Shown: in pieces, positions 1 to 5,259 of the stretch
How positions within the stretch are numbered: the first letter of the stretch is position 1
Layout: each line of letters opens with the position of its first letter
From: Fimbriimonadaceae bacterium
GTDB taxonomy: Bacteria > Armatimonadota > Fimbriimonadia > Fimbriimonadales > Fimbriimonadaceae
Direction of reading: 5' to 3'
Assembly: GCA_019694835.1 (NCBI GenBank)
Contig: JAIBBE010000263.1
Coordinates: 1 to 5,259, forward strand
DNA: 5,259 nt
The notes under the pieces: generated by a model
What the model was told of the DNA's origin: nothing
The model's input: only the letters and a program-made list of their open reading frames with translations
The model's database searches: none
Made by a program: the position numbers and the translations under genes

Positions 1-215
1 AGGCGGGTGAGGTCGTTGTAGGCGCGGCGGGCGGTGTTGAAGGCGCGGCACTGGGCGGGGTCGATGAGCTGGTGCTCTTCGACGGTTTGCTGCAGGCGCT
101 GCAGGCAGCTGAGCAGGAAGCGGCGCGCGAGGGCCAGCAGTTCGGTGTAATCGACCGGCGGCGGGAGGGGCGGCAGAAGAGGCGACGGGGGCGACGATGG
201 GGCGGCGGTGTTCAT
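1..215 (-). CDS. Unrecognised protein, N-terminal fragment (runs off left edge)
   Basis: This is an open minus-strand frame from ATG at 215-213 that stays open for 71 complete codons to the window edge, so only the N-terminus is visible. It begins MNTAAPSSPPSP, continues into a proline-rich stretch to about residue 20, and then changes to a probable helical region with DYTELLALARRFL near residues 22-34 and QRLQQTVEEHQL near 39-50. A further helix-like segment ends at RRAYNDLTR. The codons are strongly C- or G-ending, as expected of a real gene in a GC-rich genome, and the change from low complexity to amphipathic helix is not typical of a shadow frame. I see no Shine-Dalgarno just upstream, and an in-frame GTG at 230-228 is an alternative start. 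I do not recognise the family. The gene points the same way as the island and lies downstream of it. Confidence 0.6.
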   Translation of the reverse strand, partial: MNTAAPSSPPSPLLPPLPPPVDYTELLALARRFLLSCLQRLQQTVEEHQLIDPAQCRAFNTARRAYNDLTR

Positions 216-718
216 GCCGCGATGATGCACGCGGGCGGGGCGGGGGCAAGGGGCGGCGGGCGCATGACCGCGAAACGTCGCACACTCGCGGCCGATGTTC
301 GCACGGAGGCGGCCGGTGCGGGGCAGGTTTTCGACACGGGGAGGGCGACGCGGGCAGTGCGGCGGAACGCGCGGCGGGGAGAGCGCGGATCGAGCGGCGT
401 CAGCGCGATCGGCTTGGGGGGTGAAGGGTGGTGACGGCCCGTTGTGGTGATTGCGGCGACACGGGCCGGATTGGCGGTTGGGGCGGCACCCCATCTACCG
501 GACTGGCCAGCGTGCCCGACCACCCTCGCCCGCAGTTTCTAACAGCTGGTACAGAAAGGGGGCAGGTCAACAGCCGTACAAGCCACAGTTGTCAATGTGA
601 CCGCACCTCCCGGAGGCTTGCCGCCTATACTACTTTGAATGGGATAAAAATCGTCAAAAACACGCAGTGGCGCTAATCTTCATCCGTCGGGACACTGAAC
701 GGCACTGGCACCCGCACG
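216..718. other. Intergenic stretch holding the left GC boundary of the island
   Basis: About 500 bases without a convincing gene. Positions 216 to about 530 are very G-rich on the plus strand and match the flanking host composition. From about 530 onwards A+T rises, with A5 runs at 646-650 and 656-660, as in the island. Downstream of the third operon gene these appear as two T5 runs on the minus strand, but I found no stem longer than a few base pairs before them, so I do not call a terminator. A plus-strand TATACT at 626-631 has no matching -35 and no gene downstream. A minus-strand frame at 523-212 ends in an ATGA junction with the gene starting at 215, but its Arg/Pro/Ala-rich product looks like a chance GC-rich frame. 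Confidence 0.5.
436..455 (+). repeat. Left copy of an imperfect direct repeat flanking the island
   Basis: GGCCCGTTGTGGTGATTGCG here resembles GGCCCGGTGGTGATTG at 5101-5116. The six bases GGCCCG and the ten bases GTGGTGATTG are shared in the same order and orientation, with two extra bases (TT) in this copy. It lies on the host side of the left composition change. It may be a remnant target duplication or attachment site, or chance similarity between G-rich sequences. Confidence 0.3.
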
Positions 719-1927
719 TCAACATTTGAGCTTTAGTACGGATGCCGCAAACTCCATGTACTTTGCCTCGTTGTAGTTTCGGGCGGCGAGCATCTGCGCC
801 GCTTCGCGGGTGAGAATATCTCGAAGATTTCCATCTCGTTGCAACGCACAATCCAGATCGAAGGTTCCCCGCGCCTTCTTGGCCATCTGAAGAGCTGCCC
901 GGCGCTCGTCCGCAACGGGGTCTGCGGGCGCGGATGGCGACACGCCGGAAATCCCAGAAGGATCCGAGGCAGGGACGTTGCTTCGGGAGATCCCATACAC
1001 CGCGCTCAACAACCCCCCGTCCGCCATTGCCCCAGCCGAAGGCTGCGAACCAGCGATGCCCCACCGGTAATAAACCGATGACTTTAACTCGATAGTCCAC
1101 GAAGGTTGCCCGCAAACGACCCCATGAAGCCATTTGCCCATCGCCAGCACAAGTAGCCGCGCCAACTGCTCGCCAGTCGCAGCGGATAATGCCTGAGCCG
1201 GCTGGACACTCGCGTCCCCTATCAGTTCACCAAGCTGAAAACCAAACTCGGGAGCGTCGTGTGCATTCGAACTGAGCAAATTCCCATACTTGCTCAGCTC
1301 CGGCTCAACGATTGTGCGCCTGTCGACGGCTATGGTTATGAATAGCAACCATGGTTGCGTTCGTGCGTTGGTCTGATACTCAATAACATTCTGTAATGCT
1401 AGATGAATGGGCTTTCCGCCAAGACTGGTGAATGCATCGCACAGATCGAGATTCACGACATCGAATGACTCAAACTCCCTGAGTCGGGAAAATGCAATGC
1501 TCTGCTTGGACGCCAAAGCCGTGAAGTCGTCGGGAAGCAAGATCGACTGGCCGTCGATGTTCCCGTTCGCGTGGAGCGCATTATTGGCGATTCGCTGCAT
1601 GGTAGCTTCGGCAGCTAGCTGGGTCGCCGAGTTGAGCCCTAGGTATCTAAACCGCACCGTAGCATCGCCGCAGATGTTCGCAAGCACTTCCAGATCTAAG
1701 AGGTCGGCTCCAGGAAGGCCAAGGTATCGAAGTGGCCTATCTCGGATTTTCAACTGCTCCATCAATTTGGCTGTCGTCCTCGCCCACTGCATTTGTCGAA
1801 CCCACTGCTTTCGCGGCAAGTGCCAAGACTTGAACTCAGCGAGCGGCAACGGTTCCGGAACTGCGTGCTGTGGCTTCTCTGGATAGATTCCGTCAGCCAC
1901 TCCCTTGCTCCCGGAGGGCACCGTCAT
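719..1927 (-). CDS. Unrecognised protein with Rossmann/SAM-methyltransferase-like N-terminal half, third gene of the operon
   Basis: 402 residues, soluble, with no signal peptide or membrane segment. The N-terminal half reads like alternating Rossmann strands and helices. RYLGLPGADLLDLEVL (67-82) sits where methyltransferase motif I would be, RFRYLGLN (92-99) resembles the motif II strand, SILLPDDFTAL (128-138) resembles motif III, and FDVVNLDLCDAF (155-166) resembles motif IV. The next strand is PWLLFITIAVD (192-202). The usual glycine-rich motif I (GxGxG) is absent, so SAM binding is unproven. Residues 200-290 look mixed helix and strand. Residues 293-345 form a Ser/Pro/Ala-rich linker, and 345-402 a charged helical tail. 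The start ATG overlaps the ATPase stop as ATGA and has a strong Shine-Dalgarno. From memory only, it may belong to what NCBI calls the PP_RS20740 family. Function is unknown; it could be a divergent methyltransferase or a Rossmann-fold sensor or effector. The coding call is firm, the fold tentative. Confidence 0.88.
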   Translation of the reverse strand: MTVPSGSKGVADGIYPEKPQHAVPEPLPLAEFKSWHLPRKQWVRQMQWARTTAKLMEQLKIRDRPLRYLGLPGADLLDLEVLANICGDATVRFRYLGLNSATQLAAEATMQRIANNALHANGNIDGQSILLPDDFTALASKQSIAFSRLREFESFDVVNLDLCDAFTSLGGKPIHLALQNVIEYQTNARTQPWLLFITIAVDRRTIVEPELSKYGNLLSSNAHDAPEFGFQLGELIGDASVQPAQALSAATGEQLARLLVLAMGKWLHGVVCGQPSWTIELKSSVYYRWGIAGSQPSAGAMADGGLLSAVYGISRSNVPASDPSGISGVSPSAPADPVADERRAALQMAKKARGTFDLDCALQRDGNLRDILTREAAQMLAARNYNEAKYMEFAASVLKLKC

Positions 1928-3906
1928 TGCTCCCTCCCGAGGAAAATTACGCGGGCTAGATCAGCGAGAAGTCTCTGCCGTTTCTCACGGCTCATCCGGT
2001 CAAACACGCCTGCCGCGTAGAGCACCTGAGCCACACCTCGCATAGTCCTATGGGCCGCCTCCTTCTCAGCTTTGGCTTGCCGACCCTCCCGCTCCGGCCG
2101 AGGCAAACCTCTGAATATCTCGTCTTCGGAGAAGACCAGGCGGTCCTTCGGCGTTCGAGTTGCCGATGCTTCAAGGGCCGGCGCGAAGTCCACAACCACA
2201 GGACGCTCATCGCCCTCTGTCCAGTGGTCAACGATCTTCTGAACCGCTCTTTCCAGTTTGCGTTTGGTATGGTCCGACACCGCCTCAACTCGCTCGTTCC
2301 GAATTTTCTTGGCGATGTCCTTGTGTCGGGTCGCGAACTGCTTGAAGGCCGAATGGACCCAGGACGACAGGTACTGATAGTGGGGGTGGGCCGCGTTGAA
2401 TGACTCTCGATCGACGTTCAGCGCGGCGTCCATGCCCTCGGTCACGAAGACTTCGGAACTGACCTGACGTAGTCGCGTCTGCTCCGAAATCTGGTAGTCC
2501 AGAAACGTCGAATCGAATAGTGTGCCACTCGCGTCATTGACTCGGACGAGGAGGCCGTTGTGCTCGACCGGAACAATGCGAGGGCACCACAGCAAGTATG
2601 CCTCGAATTCCAGATCGCCGCCTCTGATTGTCTCGTCGATACGGCTCAGGTCGGGGCGGTCCTTTCCGACGAAGAGAAGTGGTGTCTGCACCGCATGATC
2701 GCTCTTAGGCAGGCCGGCGAATCGCAACGGCCTGCGGAGCGCAACCCCATCCACAACAACGTTAAACTCAAGATTGGAACCGCGTTCCGGCGACCTTAGC
2801 CCCATCGCATCCCGGACGGTCTGTTTACCGTGAAGGATAACCTCGGTAGCGCTGCCTCGCTTGGCATTCGATACCTCGAATACCCGCACACCGGCGCTGG
2901 CGTCAAGATCGAACGGGTGAATGTCAAGATAGTCTAGCGGAGCAGCAAGGCTGAGTAGCCACAGAAACTTGAAATAGTTGTCGAAAGTATTCTCAAGACT
3001 CGGGCGCCGGTCAGATGCGTCATTTGCTTTGTTGAACATCGCGTCGCAGAGCTCCCGGAATCGCTTCTCCGGATCTGTATCCCTTGGACCCCACGGAAGC
3101 GCAGGTTCTTCAGCGAACTCCCCAGGACGCTCAGTGGATTCCAATCCGATATGGTACAGGGGTCGAGGTCGGGGGTCAGACAACTCACTGTCGACGTCAG
3201 GGTCGGGCTGGCTGCGAAGTACTGCCCACCTGTCCAAACTCGCAAGTTCGGCACGCGTTCTAGGAAGCAGGCTTCGAAGAACGATCTCCGTTCCCTGGCT
3301 CTTTTTGTCTTTGGCCGGCACCTTCCAGATTCGGACTTCTCCGGTCTTGAAGACACCACTTTCTTCAGTGGCCGAGGAGTCGCGCTTGTCCTCCCGATAT
3401 CGGAACAAAAGGACGTCGGCGATGGTCCGGGTATCGTCACCTGCCCTCTTTGTGATGATTTGAAACTCGTGGGTGAGCTGCGACACCGCGAACAGGCCGA
3501 TGCCCAGCTTCCCGATGAGCTTTCTGCCCTTGGGGCTGAGCGTGAAATCGTCTTGGTCTGTAACTCCAAGTGTGATGCCGGCCGCGTTCCGCTTCGGGCT
3601 CCCGCCGATGCTCTTGATCATCGATGCGAGCGCCGTGTCCGTGAAGCCCATGCCGTTGTCCCGGATGGAAATCTGTCCGAACCGGGGACGGTCCGTGTCA
3701 ATTACTACCTCCGTGGCATCGGCGTCGTACGCATTCGAGATCAGTTCTCGAAGGGCAGCCCAAGGCTCTCGGTACACGCCGTCAGTCACACGTCTGAGCA
3801 CGCGATCGGATGTCGAGAGCGAGGACGTGATCGGCCTATCGCCGGGCTTGGCAGCGCCGATAGAGGTTGCAAGCGCGTGGACGACTTTGGTTGCCGCATC
3901 AGGCAT
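1924..3906 (-). CDS. GHKL (HSP90/MutL/MORC-type) ATPase, second gene of the operon
   Basis: 660 residues from ATG 3906. The N-terminal Bergerat ATP-binding fold is complete. The N-box is RELISNAYDADA, with catalytic Glu54, Asn58 and Asp61. The G1 box is DNGMG at 83-87, followed by SIGGSPKR. The G2 box is IGKLGIG at 131-137, and the closing GTE is at 205-207. In GHKL proteins these residues bind Mg-ATP and drive N-terminal dimerisation. A middle region follows. Near 497-501 the NVDRE motif recalls the HSP90-like transducer domain, and after it comes a charged, helical C-terminal third (about 525-660, with KKIRNERVEAVSDHTKRKLE near 533-552). I see no MutL endonuclease motif, no histidine-kinase DHp domain and no membrane segment, so it is not a two-component kinase or a canonical MutL. 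Coupling to a C5 methyltransferase fits the MutL/MORC-like ATPases known beside bacterial restriction-modification genes. The client or partner is unknown. ATG 3924 gives 666 residues but lacks a ribosome site. Confidence 0.93.
   Translation of the reverse strand: MPDAATKVVHALATSIGAAKPGDRPITSSLSTSDRVLRRVTDGVYREPWAALRELISNAYDADATEVVIDTDRPRFGQISIRDNGMGFTDTALASMIKSIGGSPKRNAAGITLGVTDQDDFTLSPKGRKLIGKLGIGLFAVSQLTHEFQIITKRAGDDTRTIADVLLFRYREDKRDSSATEESGVFKTGEVRIWKVPAKDKKSQGTEIVLRSLLPRTRAELASLDRWAVLRSQPDPDVDSELSDPRPRPLYHIGLESTERPGEFAEEPALPWGPRDTDPEKRFRELCDAMFNKANDASDRRPSLENTFDNYFKFLWLLSLAAPLDYLDIHPFDLDASAGVRVFEVSNAKRGSATEVILHGKQTVRDAMGLRSPERGSNLEFNVVVDGVALRRPLRFAGLPKSDHAVQTPLLFVGKDRPDLSRIDETIRGGDLEFEAYLLWCPRIVPVEHNGLLVRVNDASGTLFDSTFLDYQISEQTRLRQVSSEVFVTEGMDAALNVDRESFNAAHPHYQYLSSWVHSAFKQFATRHKDIAKKIRNERVEAVSDHTKRKLERAVQKIVDHWTEGDERPVVVDFAPALEASATRTPKDRLVFSEDEIFRGLPRPEREGRQAKAEKEAAHRTMRGVAQVLYAAGVFDRMSREKRQRLLADLARVIFLGREQ
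1933..1937 (-). promoter_or_regulatory. Shine-Dalgarno for the third operon gene
   Basis: GGAGG on the minus strand lies five nucleotides before ATG 1927, within the last codons of the ATPase gene. Together with the ATGA stop/start overlap at 1927-1924 it indicates translational coupling and a fixed ratio of the two products. Confidence 0.75.
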
Positions 3907-4888
3907 TCGCAGCTCTCCTAGCATTCAGAAATGCGGCAATTGCCGCGAGGGCTAGGGGCGGCGGTACGGCATTGGTCACATGAAGCATCTGATTAGCAAA
4001 CGTACCCTTGACCTCGAACGTATCCGGAAACCCCTGGAGACGAGCAGCCTCGCGCGGGGTAATGCTGCGTGCTTGAGAATAGTGCGCGGGAGGAGCGCGG
4101 TGCCCTGAGATCAAGGTCCGCGCTGGACGATCCGGATGAAGCCGCCTGTAGGACATTGGGCCCTTACCCGGAAGGATTTTCGCGATTTTCGTCCTTACGA
4201 TGAGGGAGTGCCGCATGCCGATGTGGTTTGGCACTTTGGTCTTGATGTGCACTTTCGGGCCGCGATAGGTCGCGGGACGAGTCAGGCCCGCAAAGGCAAC
4301 TCGCACCGTCGGGCATGGTCTTTTGAGTGACTCAAGTGAAGATCTAATTGCCGATTCCCTCAGGGGCTCACGACTCGCAAAGCAGATCATGCGCTGGCGA
4401 ATCTGTGGCACGCCGAAGTCAGCGGCGTTCAGCCGCAGCACCACGACACTGTATCCTCCGTCATCCAAGATTCGCCGAAACCGGCTGAGGCTTCGCTTGT
4501 GGGTGGGCCCCATCAAGGTCGCCACGTTCTCCACGATGGCAGCGTCTGGAGATAGCGCCACTATCGCACGGGCGACCGCCATGAGCACTCGATTGCGAGG
4601 GTCTCGTTTTGCTCTAGGCCCCGCGGCGGAAAAGCCTTGGCAGGGCGGCCCAGAGACGACCAGCGTCCTCACGGAGGGAGAGTCCGACTGCATTGCCTCG
4701 CGACAGGCCTCAAGGGTCGAGCGACGGGTGACACTTCCCTGAATTGCCTGCGCACCGGCGAAGTTGTGCTCGAAGCTCGCAAGCGCGGTGGCGGAAGTGT
4801 CCACGCCTGCGACGATTCGGCATCCAAGTTCACGAGCCGCATGGGAAATGCCGCCTAGGCCGCAGCAGAGGTCGATCACCTGCCACAT
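3899..4888 (-). CDS. DNA (cytosine-5)-methyltransferase
   Basis: 329 residues from ATG 4888, close to the size of minimal single-specificity enzymes such as M.HhaI. It transfers a methyl group from S-adenosylmethionine to C5 of cytosine within a short DNA site. The motifs appear in order: motif I IDLCCGLGG (5-13) for SAM, motif II AGVD (27-30), motif IV GPPCQGFS (80-87) with catalytic Cys83, motif VI ENV (120-122), motif VIII VPQIRQRMI (160-168), motif IX RPARTL (254-259) followed by the typical REAARLQGFPDTF (279-291), and motif X TNAVPPPLA (305-313). The usual GN of motif X is TN here. The target-recognition stretch, about 167-253, is short and does not let me predict the site. The enzyme appears intact. 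It heads the operon and overlaps the ATPase gene by 8 nt. The open frame extends to TTG 4966, but that would add 26 Pro/Ala-rich residues before motif I, and ATG 4888 has a good ribosome site. It could be the modification half of a restriction system; no partner nuclease is recognised here. Confidence 0.95.
   Translation of the reverse strand: MWQVIDLCCGLGGISHAARELGCRIVAGVDTSATALASFEHNFAGAQAIQGSVTRRSTLEACREAMQSDSPSVRTLVVSGPPCQGFSAAGPRAKRDPRNRVLMAVARAIVALSPDAAIVENVATLMGPTHKRSLSRFRRILDDGGYSVVVLRLNAADFGVPQIRQRMICFASREPLRESAIRSSLESLKRPCPTVRVAFAGLTRPATYRGPKVHIKTKVPNHIGMRHSLIVRTKIAKILPGKGPMSYRRLHPDRPARTLISGHRAPPAHYSQARSITPREAARLQGFPDTFEVKGTFANQMLHVTNAVPPPLALAAIAAFLNARRAANA
3915..3919 (-). promoter_or_regulatory. 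Shine-Dalgarno deciding the ATPase start
   Basis: AGGAG on the minus strand lies eight nucleotides before ATG 3906, inside the end of the methyltransferase gene. The alternative ATG at 3924 has no purine-rich site in front of it. The chosen start overlaps the methyltransferase stop as ATGCCTGA, an arrangement typical of coupled translation. Confidence 0.7.
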
Positions 4889-4893
4889 CTCCG

Positions 4894-4897
4894 CTCC
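4894..4897 (-). promoter_or_regulatory. Shine-Dalgarno deciding the methyltransferase start
   Basis: The minus strand reads CCGGAGCGGAGATG, placing GGAG five nucleotides before ATG 4888. The protein then begins MWQVIDLCCGLGG, a normal distance from motif I for this family. This supports ATG 4888 over the longer TTG 4966 frame. Confidence 0.7.
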
Positions 4898-5015
4898 GGA
4901 TGCTCGTGGCGCCGGTGCGGTCTCTGGGGCGTTCGCTCGGTAATGGTTTGCAGGCTGGCGATCCAAGGGTGTCGTGTCCGAGGGGGTTGACTGTTCGAAT
5001 GGTGGAGGGTATACG

Positions 5016-5027
5016 GGTCAAGTGACC
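5016..5027. promoter_or_regulatory. Short palindrome in the operon leader, possible operator or -35 region
   Basis: GGTCAAGTGACC has 5-bp inverted arms (GGTCA/TGACC) around a 2-bp centre, about 130 nt upstream of the methyltransferase start. On the minus strand it contains TTGACC (5021-5016), which matches the -35 consensus at five of six positions. The hexamer at 17-bp spacing is TCGAAC, a poor -10. A regulator site or promoter here is possible but unproven, and such short palindromes arise by chance. Confidence 0.2.
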
Positions 5028-5100
5028 TGCCATTTTCTGTGCCAGGTTCTATGAGAGACGGGTGAGGGTAGGGTTCGACACTGATCGTGCCGGAGGGAGG

Positions 5101-5116
5101 GGCCCGGTGGTGATTG
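5101..5116 (+). repeat. Right copy of an imperfect direct repeat flanking the island
   Basis: GGCCCGGTGGTGATTG is the counterpart of the repeat at 436-455. It lies between the host gene ending at 5139 and the methyltransferase operon, close to the right composition change. No integrase or transposase gene is visible in the window to support an insertion mechanism. Confidence 0.3.
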
Positions 5117-5138
5117 TTTGCGATGGATCCGGGATGCG

Positions 5139-5259
5139 TCACGCCGCGCGGGGGTGGGGGGTTGCTGCCGCGGCGAAGGCTGGGAGGTAGGTGGGCGCGG
5201 CGTGGGTGCCGGGTCCTGGTAGCGCGTCGGGAGCGTCGGGCGCGCGTGGCGCGCCGGGG
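5139..5259 (-). CDS. Unrecognised protein, C-terminal fragment (enters from right edge)
   Basis: A minus-strand frame is open from the right edge to a TGA at 5141-5139, giving 39 visible residues that end PTYLPAFAAAATPHPRAA. The visible part is Pro/Ala-rich with a small APD repeat (APRAPDAPDA), as in disordered tails. The codons mostly end in G or C, like the gene at the left edge and unlike the island. No family can be named from so short a low-complexity tail, and a chance GC-rich frame cannot be excluded. If real, it is the host gene upstream of the island and in the same direction. Confidence 0.4.
   Translation of the reverse strand, partial: PGAPRAPDAPDALPGPGTHAAPTYLPAFAAAATPHPRAA

Noticed and set aside
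212..523. Minus-strand frame of 103 codons from GTG 523, ending in ATGA at the start of the left-edge gene
   Set aside because: The overlap and partly GC-rich third positions are suggestive. However, the product is Arg/Pro/Ala-rich without recognisable structure, starts with GTG without a clear ribosome site, and spans the composition boundary. Long chance frames are expected at this G+C.
607..617. CCTCCCGGAGG inverted repeat as a hairpin
   Set aside because: Only a 4-bp stem is possible with a realistic loop, and no T-run follows it on either strand.
626..631. Plus-strand TATACT as a promoter -10
   Set aside because: No -35-like hexamer at 16-18 bp, and no plus-strand gene follows; downstream lies the 3' end of the minus-strand operon.
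645..660. Two T5 runs (minus strand) as a terminator of the operon
   Set aside because: No stable GC-rich stem immediately precedes them on the minus strand; only 3-4 bp arms were found.
3151..3921. Plus-strand frame of 256 codons opposite the ATPase gene
   Set aside because: It is antisense to a gene with complete, correctly ordered GHKL motifs. Its product has no recognisable domain, so it is a shadow frame.
4323..4742. Plus-strand frame of 139 codons opposite the methyltransferase gene
   Set aside because: Antisense shadow of conserved C5 methyltransferase motifs, with no motif of its own.
1..5259. CRISPR array, tRNA, rRNA, integrase or transposase
   Set aside because: No regularly spaced repeats, no tRNA-like cloverleaf in the intergenic regions, and no recombinase motifs in any credible frame.

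Overview
The window is a compact three-gene island, all on the minus strand, set between two GC-rich host genes that are each cut by a window edge. The flanks are about 75% G+C by hand count (47/60 at 361-420, 45/60 at 5161-5220). The island is clearly lower (27/60 at 1381-1440, 37/60 at 3721-3780). This points to a bacterium with a high-GC genome that acquired the island horizontally. The phylum cannot be fixed from this sequence.

Layout, reading leftwards along the minus strand. At the right edge (5139-5259) is the Pro/Ala-rich C-terminus of an unrecognised gene. An intergenic leader of about 250 nt (4889-5138) follows, with a small palindrome and only weak promoter candidates. Then comes the operon: a complete C5 cytosine DNA methyltransferase (4888-3899), a GHKL/Bergerat-fold ATPase of HSP90/MutL/MORC type (3906-1924), and an unrecognised 402-residue protein with a Rossmann, SAM-methyltransferase-like N-terminal half (1927-719). 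About 500 nt without a convincing gene follow (216-718). The last feature is the N-terminus of a second unrecognised host-type gene, which starts at 215 and runs off the left edge.

The three central genes are translationally coupled. The methyltransferase stop overlaps the ATPase start by 8 nt, the ATPase stop overlaps the third start in an ATGA, and each gene has a good Shine-Dalgarno sequence. Two starts differ from the longest open frames: ATG 4888 rather than TTG 4966, and ATG 3906 rather than ATG 3924. The most economical reading is a DNA-modification-linked conflict or anti-phage module. The methyltransferase would mark self DNA, the ATPase would act as an ATP-driven clamp or switch, and the third protein would be an accessory or effector. 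This is inference: no canonical restriction endonuclease motif was recognised in any of the three proteins, so the effector is unknown.
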